From JBCDGZ01 sp038750655 (lineage in GTDB: Bacteria; Bacteroidota; Bacteroidia; Chitinophagales; Saprospiraceae): a DNA stretch of 19,143 nt. A program made the translations under genes and the position numbers. The notes below the pieces were generated by a model that worked only from the letters and a program-made list of their open reading frames with translations, did no database searches and was not told where the DNA came from. Shown piece after piece: positions 14,960 through 19,143 of the stretch (position 1 is its first letter; the number at the start of each line of letters is the position of its first letter). Where the stretch lies: the NCBI GenBank assembly GCA_038750655.1, contig JBCDGZ010000143.1:1-19143 (forward strand), read 5' to 3'.

Positions 14960-16696
14960 TTAATGTGTGCCCAGTTCCTGTAGCTCTTTTGTTAAATCGT
15001 CTAGTCTTTGGTCGATAGATCGTTGTTGATCACTCAACTTTTCGATTTGCTCTTTCTCCTGATCCAATAATTGATCGAAGTCGGAGAAATTGGCGTCAAT
15101 CTTTTGCTGGATGTGTTGGATATAAATTTTGAGCTTTTCGTCGACTTCTTTTTCCAGCAGGCTGCGCCCCCTATTGATTTCATTGCGGTAGCCTTTGATG
15201 ATCTTGCGGCGCTGTAGGCCGACAGAGACGCCGGCGAAGAGTAGGCCAAGGGTCGTCAGAACGCCTCCGGTGATGTCGAAGACTACGCCGTTGGTGACAG
15301 TGGCCAGGATGACACCGATGACGGCTACACCGCTGCCAGCGGCCAGGTTAGGCGACAGGCCATCGCGGTTGGGAAACAGCTCGTCGGCGGTGAAGTTTTC
15401 ACTGCGTTTCATAAAGCGGGCAAAGGTCTCCTGCAACTCGTGAATGACATTGGCCCGTCGTTCGGCAATATCGCTGAAAATATCGTGGTTGTTTTTGAGA
15501 ATGGTATGGCTACTGCGAATTTTCAAATCAATCATCTTGGCCATCTGCTGGATGCTGTCCGCAATATCGACCACCCCCGAATCTAGTCGAATGCGCATCT
15601 CGCTGTTTAAATCCTTCTCCAAACGCTCGGCCAGCTCAGTGAGCCAAACTTTCGCCGAGGTCTTTTTATTAAAAATCGAACTCACCGAACGCTTCATCAG
15701 GTTGAAAAAGGACAGCCCCTCATTCAGCTGCTCCTCATTCTCCCGACCGATGCGGTCATAGCCCGCCAGCAAATTTTCCACCAACACATCCACTTGCTTA
15801 TCCGACTTACGCGCCTGCTCTTCCAGCGTCTGCTGCACATCCTTGCGAAAAGCCAGGTCGGCCTCCCATTGCTCCTTCCTGTCCATCAGGCCTTTGGCAA
15901 TCCGTTCGTTAATGTTCGTCGAAATACTGATGTTATTTTGCAACTTCAGCAAAGGGGCCTTCCCCCCAGTAATGTTCCCCTTAATGTAATCGCGAATCGC
16001 AGCAAAACCACTTTCCTCCTTTTTGCCGGCCAGTTCCTGCTTTGCCGATACCGCAAACACCTGCGGTTCTGTAATCCCCTTTTTTACCGCATAATCCTGC
16101 ACCCCCTGAATATTTACCCGCAAATCCTCCGGCTCCATCAAGTCCTTTTGTTGGAGGACGAAGACGATCTTCTTGCGCCAGTCGCTGTGGATATAATCAA
16201 AGAAGGCCCAGGCCGATTCGCGGTAGGGATTTTTGGCTTCAAAAACAAAAACGATCAGATCGGAGGCTGGAATAAAGCTCTCTGTGATCGCCTGATGATG
16301 TTCGATGATAGTATTGGTACCCGGCGTATCCACAATAGCAATCTCCTTGAGGATGTCGACGGGTTGCAGGATTTTCTTGAGGTGAGGACTAATACTTATG
16401 GTTTCCTCCGTTTCGCCGTACACAATCTGCTGTATGGTATCGGTCATCGGAGAGGCGGCCACCTTACAGATTTCCTTGCCCGCATCCAGTAGGGCATTGA
16501 TAAAGCTGCTTTTCCCGGCCTTCACTTCTCCGACGATGACGAACATAAAAGGATCATTGATGCGATTGCGAAGGTCGCTCACCGTTTGCTCTAGCTCCTG
16601 ATGGCCGATGCTGCTGCACAATTGCTGTAGTTCTTTGACAATTTGGTCAATGTGGCTGCGCAGCGCGCTTAGTTTCTGGTTCAGTATGTTGTTCAT
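14960..16696 (-). CDS. Bacterial dynamin-like GTPase
   Basis: A 578-aa dynamin-family protein. GTPase motifs: G1 GEVKAGKS (56-63), G2 Thr within SPMTDT (82-87), G3 DTPGT (123-127), and a G4-like QQKD (182-185) in place of N/TKxD, keeping K and D. Helical, charged regions (about 255-445 and 505-575, Glu/Gln/Lys-rich) form the predicted stalk. A Gly-rich hydrophobic pair (451-494) ending in QRRKIIKGYR would act as the membrane-binding paddle or span. Bacterial dynamin-like proteins remodel or protect membranes and often come in pairs; only one is present here. It starts 44 bp after wbqC, probably in the same transcript. The substrate membrane and trigger are unknown. Confidence 0.88.
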   Translation of the reverse strand: MNNILNQKLSALRSHIDQIVKELQQLCSSIGHQELEQTVSDLRNRINDPFMFVIVGEVKAGKSSFINALLDAGKEICKVAASPMTDTIQQIVYGETEETISISPHLKKILQPVDILKEIAIVDTPGTNTIIEHHQAITESFIPASDLIVFVFEAKNPYRESAWAFFDYIHSDWRKKIVFVLQQKDLMEPEDLRVNIQGVQDYAVKKGITEPQVFAVSAKQELAGKKEESGFAAIRDYIKGNITGGKAPLLKLQNNISISTNINERIAKGLMDRKEQWEADLAFRKDVQQTLEEQARKSDKQVDVLVENLLAGYDRIGRENEEQLNEGLSFFNLMKRSVSSIFNKKTSAKVWLTELAERLEKDLNSEMRIRLDSGVVDIADSIQQMAKMIDLKIRSSHTILKNNHDIFSDIAERRANVIHELQETFARFMKRSENFTADELFPNRDGLSPNLAAGSGVAVIGVILATVTNGVVFDITGGVLTTLGLLFAGVSVGLQRRKIIKGYRNEINRGRSLLEKEVDEKLKIYIQHIQQKIDANFSDFDQLLDQEKEQIEKLSDQQRSIDQRLDDLTKELQELGTH

Positions 16697-16740
16697 AGTT
16701 GTCGGTTCACATCATTTTGGACGTAAGGGGAGGCCAAAAG

Positions 16741-17391
16741 TCATGTTTTGATGGACAATTCCAGTAAGCTATGGCTGGCTGGACCTGTGCAAAATAGCAA
16801 ATCTATGACAGATAAATTCGGCAGAAAGCCAGTTTTTTCCTGAAAAACCTGTGCGTAGGGGCTAGGGGAGAAGTGGGGGTCGACATTGGAAGGGACGTGT
16901 TTAGGGCTGATCAGGTGGCGGAAATCGGCGACCTCTTCGGGATAGCTTTTGTGGTAGGCATCGGTGAAGCCGAGGTCGACCTCGATCTGTAGGAGCTGGA
17001 TCAGGCGGTGGAGGAGTTGGAGGTTGAAGTCAAATAGGCTGGCGGTTTTGTTTTGGAAAAGGGGCTGGAGGTAATCGGCATAGTGCTCGAAATAGGGGGA
17101 GTTGCCGTAGGCGGAGCGGATGGCGGTCCAGTGCTGGGAAGGCCAGGGTTGGTCGTAGGCGATTTGGACATCGCGAATGGCCTGTCGCTCGTTTTTACCC
17201 TTGCGCAAAGGGATGCTGAGGCGCAGCGGCCCCTGCGTACTAGCAATGACCGCCCGATTGCGATAACTGCCCTTACTGTAGTTTTCGTACTGCTCAATTC
17301 GTACTTTAGGGTACTGTATCAGCTTCGCAAAATAGTGTACGCTAGGCAAGTAGTGGAGGTCAATAATAAGGCTGGTTGCTGCGGGTTTCAC
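16741..17391 (-). CDS. WbqC family protein
   Basis: A 216-aa protein with the WbqC-like pattern: IIDLHYLPSVHYFAKL (9-24), SYRNRAVIASTQGPLRLSIPLRKGK (42-66), W..QHWTAIRSAYGNSPYFEHYADYLQPLF (83-112), and LPNLSVIDLLFCTGP near the C-terminus. The start codon is GTG at 17391; no earlier in-frame start gives a better N-terminus and the family begins close to IDLHYLP. WbqC was named from O-antigen clusters, but its reaction is not established. It is first in the minus-strand run, with a good promoter at 17545-17574 and a leader of about 150 nt holding several hairpins. The dynamin-like gene follows 44 bp later. Confidence 0.88.
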   Translation of the reverse strand: MKPAATSLIIDLHYLPSVHYFAKLIQYPKVRIEQYENYSKGSYRNRAVIASTQGPLRLSIPLRKGKNERQAIRDVQIAYDQPWPSQHWTAIRSAYGNSPYFEHYADYLQPLFQNKTASLFDFNLQLLHRLIQLLQIEVDLGFTDAYHKSYPEEVADFRHLISPKHVPSNVDPHFSPSPYAQVFQEKTGFLPNLSVIDLLFCTGPASHSLLELSIKT

Positions 17392-17538
17392 TTTGGTATT
17401 GATTTTGTAATACTGGGGAGTAACGGATTATCCCCACCTATCCTACTCCCAATAATTGGATTTGAAGTATTCTCCCTAAATCAATTCCCCTGGATTGAAT
17501 CATAAGTCGTTTGCGGGTATGGAAGCATGCCTTCAAAT
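17392..17538 (-). promoter_or_regulatory. Structured 5' leader of wbqC
   Basis: Predicted leader of about 147 nt. Hairpins: TGGGGA/TCCCCA with inner TAA/TTA and one bulged base (17414-17436), ending 22 nt before the GTG start; palindrome CCAATAATTGG (17449-17459); and a 7-bp stem with one wobble (17481-17498). No riboswitch class is recognised. Confidence 0.35.
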
Positions 17539-17544
17539 GGGCGT

Positions 17545-17574
17545 CAAAGATAATTAAGGCTGCTGATAAAGCAA
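17545..17574 (-). promoter_or_regulatory. Promoter of the wbqC-dynamin run
   Basis: The minus strand reads TTG (17574-17572), 19 bp, then TATCTTTG (17552-17545): a perfect Bacteroidota housekeeping-type promoter with ideal spacing. Transcription would start near 17538. A dyad (17554-17580) covers the spacer and the -33 element. Confidence 0.6.
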
Positions 17575-17580
17575 CCTTAA
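17554..17580. repeat. Inverted repeat inside the wbqC promoter
   Basis: TTAAGG (17554-17559) and CCTTAA (17575-17580), with inner TGCT (17561-17564) and AGCA (17570-17573) around GATAA: 10 of 11 arm positions pair. It lies over the -33 to -7 spacer and has no T tract, so it fits an operator for a dimeric regulator better than a terminator. Confidence 0.5.
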
Positions 17581-17830
17581 GCTATCCTTCAATCGCATTA
17601 AATATAACCATAACCAAGTTGAACAGGCAGAGTCGACCTTTTTATGCCTGTCGCCCCTCTCATTGCTGCACGCAGCATTCGGGATCACAAATTGCCATGA
17701 AAATCTTAAGTCTCGCTTTTTCTAAGCGACTTATTTGTAACGCGATTGTAATAGGATTCATTATGATAAGGCTTTTCCGAATAGGATTAGCCTTTTTTTA
17801 TTGCCCCCGACATATTCTTATCTTGCGGCC
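17581..17830. other. Hairpin-rich intergenic DNA before the glycosyltransferase
   Basis: Non-coding by appearance. Hairpins: TGCTGC/GCAGCA (17664-17677), TCGCTT/AAGCGA with loop TTTCT (17713-17729) and extra AAG/CTT pairing outside, then the terminator at 17768-17799. No clear plus-strand -7 box was found. A 107-codon frame from a TTG at 17511 lacks any family features and runs through these hairpins. Confidence 0.45.
17768..17799 (+). terminator. Intrinsic terminator or attenuator before the glycosyltransferase
   Basis: AAGGCT/AGCCTT plus inner TCC/GGA (a TT/TT internal mismatch, loop GAATA), followed directly by a 7-T run (17793-17799). It lies 31 bp before the glycosyltransferase ATG and no plus-strand gene precedes it. 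Confidence 0.65.
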
Positions 17831-19111
17831 ATGAGCCAATACCTGGAGCGACATAGCCTCTATCCTCCACTAATCAGCAGCCTCCCGGCGGCCGAGCTAG
17901 GCATGGTCATTATCATCCCTGCCTTCAACGAACCCGACTGCCAGAGTAGCCTGCAAGCCCTGGCCGATTGCACTCCACCCCGCTGCGCCGTCGAAGTTAT
18001 TCTTCTCCTCAACGACGCCGAAAACAGCGCCCCGCACATCCAGGCCCTGCACCAGCAACAGCTCCCAGCTCTCCGCCAATGGGCCGAGGCCCACAACCGC
18101 CCCGGCCTCCAATTCCATATCCTCCACTGCGCTAAGCTACCCGCCCGCCACGCTGGCGTCGGCCTGGCCCGCAAAATCGGCATGGACGAAGCCCTGCGCC
18201 GCCTCCTCCAAGTCAAGCGCCCCGACGGCCTCCTTGTCGCCTTCGATGCCGACAGCCGCTGCACCCCCAACTACCTGCAAGCCATCGAGCAGCACTTCGC
18301 CCAATCCCCCCGCTGCCCCGCCGCCAGCCTCTACTTCGAGCACCCCCTCAGCGGCTGCGACTTCCCGCCGGCCATCTACCAAGCCATCACCGAGTATGAG
18401 CTGCACCTGCGCTACTTCAACAATGCCAAGCGTTACGCCGGCTTCCCCTTTGCCTACGAAACCGTCGGCTCCGCCATGGCCGTACGCGCCTCCGCCTACG
18501 CCCAGCAAGGCGGCATGAACCGCCGCAAGGCTGGCGAAGACTTCTACTTCCTCCACAAATTCACCCCGCTGGGCCATTACGGCGAAATCAACGATACCTG
18601 CGTCATCCCCTCGCCCCGCATCTCCGACCGTGTCCCCTTCGGCACCGGCCGGGCCGTCGGCCAACTGCTGGACAGCAATATCCCGCTCACTACCTACGCC
18701 CTGCCTACCTTCGAGGCCCTGCGCGGCTTTTTTGCAGCTATTGAAAGCTGGTACGACTGCTCGCCTGCGCAGGCCGAAGCACAGTTGGTCGGGCTGGCCC
18801 CGCCGCTTGCTCAGTTCTTAGTGCAGCAGCAGTTTCGGGATAAACTAGAAGAATTGCAGCGCCACACCAGCAATCCCGCCAGCTTCCGCCAGCGTTTCTT
18901 CCGCTGGTTCAATGCTTTTAGGATCATGAAGTACGTTCACGCAGCGAGGGAAGCGGCCTACCCGGCCGTACCTGTGATGGTGGCTGCGGGGCAATTGGCG
19001 GAGCAGTTGAGCGGGGAGCCGCGCGGGGGCGCGGCCGCAGCGGAGGAATTGCTAATATGGTGTCGGGGTTTGGGCCGGGATAAGCGGTGGGGGGTTTATG
19101 TAAATGGGTAG
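17831..19111 (+). CDS. GT2-type family glycosyltransferase
   Basis: A 426-aa GT-A-fold protein starting at the ATG at 17831 (MSQYLERHSLYPP); an in-frame TTG at 17801 sits right after the terminator and is unlikely. MVIIIPAFNEP (25-35) is the nucleotide-binding start of GT2 enzymes. KLPARHAGVGLARKIGMDEA (102-121) is a mid-domain signature, LLVAFDADSRC (134-144) carries the DxD metal-binding motif (D139, D141), and RKAGEDFYFLHK (232-243) carries the ED motif with the likely catalytic base D237. No membrane span is seen, so it is probably cytoplasmic or peripheral. Donor and acceptor are unknown. The gene is markedly C-rich until about 18720, then less so. Only 32 bp of unremarkable A/T-rich sequence follow to the window end. 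Confidence 0.85.
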   Translation: MSQYLERHSLYPPLISSLPAAELGMVIIIPAFNEPDCQSSLQALADCTPPRCAVEVILLLNDAENSAPHIQALHQQQLPALRQWAEAHNRPGLQFHILHCAKLPARHAGVGLARKIGMDEALRRLLQVKRPDGLLVAFDADSRCTPNYLQAIEQHFAQSPRCPAASLYFEHPLSGCDFPPAIYQAITEYELHLRYFNNAKRYAGFPFAYETVGSAMAVRASAYAQQGGMNRRKAGEDFYFLHKFTPLGHYGEINDTCVIPSPRISDRVPFGTGRAVGQLLDSNIPLTTYALPTFEALRGFFAAIESWYDCSPAQAEAQLVGLAPPLAQFLVQQQFRDKLEELQRHTSNPASFRQRFFRWFNAFRIMKYVHAAREAAYPAVPVMVAAGQLAEQLSGEPRGGAAAAEELLIWCRGLGRDKRWGVYVNG

Positions 19112-19143
19112 GGTGCTTATTTTACAAAAAGCATAAGTAGTTA

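Noticed and set aside
15794..16492. 232-codon plus-strand frame antisense to the dynamin-like gene
   Set aside because: It opposes the conserved GTPase domain and shows no protein features.
17511..17834. 107-codon plus-strand frame starting with TTG
   Set aside because: It runs through several hairpins and the terminator, has no recognisable domain, and its composition (many Lys, Ser, Cys) looks like translated non-coding DNA.

Overview
The window looks like a chromosomal segment of a member of the phylum Bacteroidota, possibly of the Saprospiraceae/Lewinella kind (family-level placement is a weak inference). Support comes from several perfect Bacteroidota-type -7 boxes (TAnnTTTG), the near absence of Shine-Dalgarno sequences, and gene families common in that phylum: DUF6428 beside an ArsC-like phosphatase, a long VCBS/ASPIC lipoprotein, a TM2-SHOCT protein and WbqC. 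I see no tRNA, rRNA, CRISPR array, insertion sequence, integrase or phage gene. Base composition is uneven: some genes are rich in C/G at third positions (OPT transporter, glycosyltransferase, middle of the VCBS gene), while others and the intergenic DNA are A/T-rich.

Layout. (1) 60-1160 (+): a secreted protein with a distant CotH-kinase-like core, ended by a strong intrinsic terminator. (2) 1227-2504 (-): RarA, the replication-fork AAA+ ATPase. (3) 2647-4623 (+): an OPT-family transporter. (4) 4624-5244: a 621-bp gap with a GC-rich patch and a compact minus-strand promoter/hairpin/terminator unit that could encode a small RNA. (5) 9517-5245 (-): a run of four genes, namely a GH113-like glycosidase with an N-terminal degenerate peptidase-like region, an SDR oxidoreductase, DUF6428, and an ArsC/LMW-PTP-like phosphatase. 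The last two form the core of a known Bacteroidota arsenic module, but ArsR and an arsenite exporter are absent here. (6) 9518-9822: a divergent intergenic region with a perfect 17-bp palindrome and a cluster of AACAG/CTGTT half-sites. (7) 9823-13161 (+): a 1112-aa VCBS/ASPIC surface lipoprotein. (8) 17391-13158 (-): four genes, namely WbqC family, dynamin-like GTPase, a small lipoprotein, and a TM2-TPR-SHOCT membrane protein whose stop codon interlocks with that of the VCBS gene. (9) 17392-17830: a structured intergenic region with a well-formed minus promoter overlapped by a dyad, several hairpins in the wbqC leader, and a plus-strand terminator just before (10) a GT2-type glycosyltransferase (17831-19111).

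Most genes are ordinary housekeeping or surface genes. The parts most worth a second look are the probable small RNA (5068-5192), the dyad embedded in the wbqC/dynamin promoter with its structured leader, the terminator hairpin directly before the glycosyltransferase, the GH113 fusion with a domain that has lost its peptidase motif, the arsenic pair without its regulator or exporter, and the CotH-like secreted protein. I did not find an obvious new multi-gene defence or mobile system.
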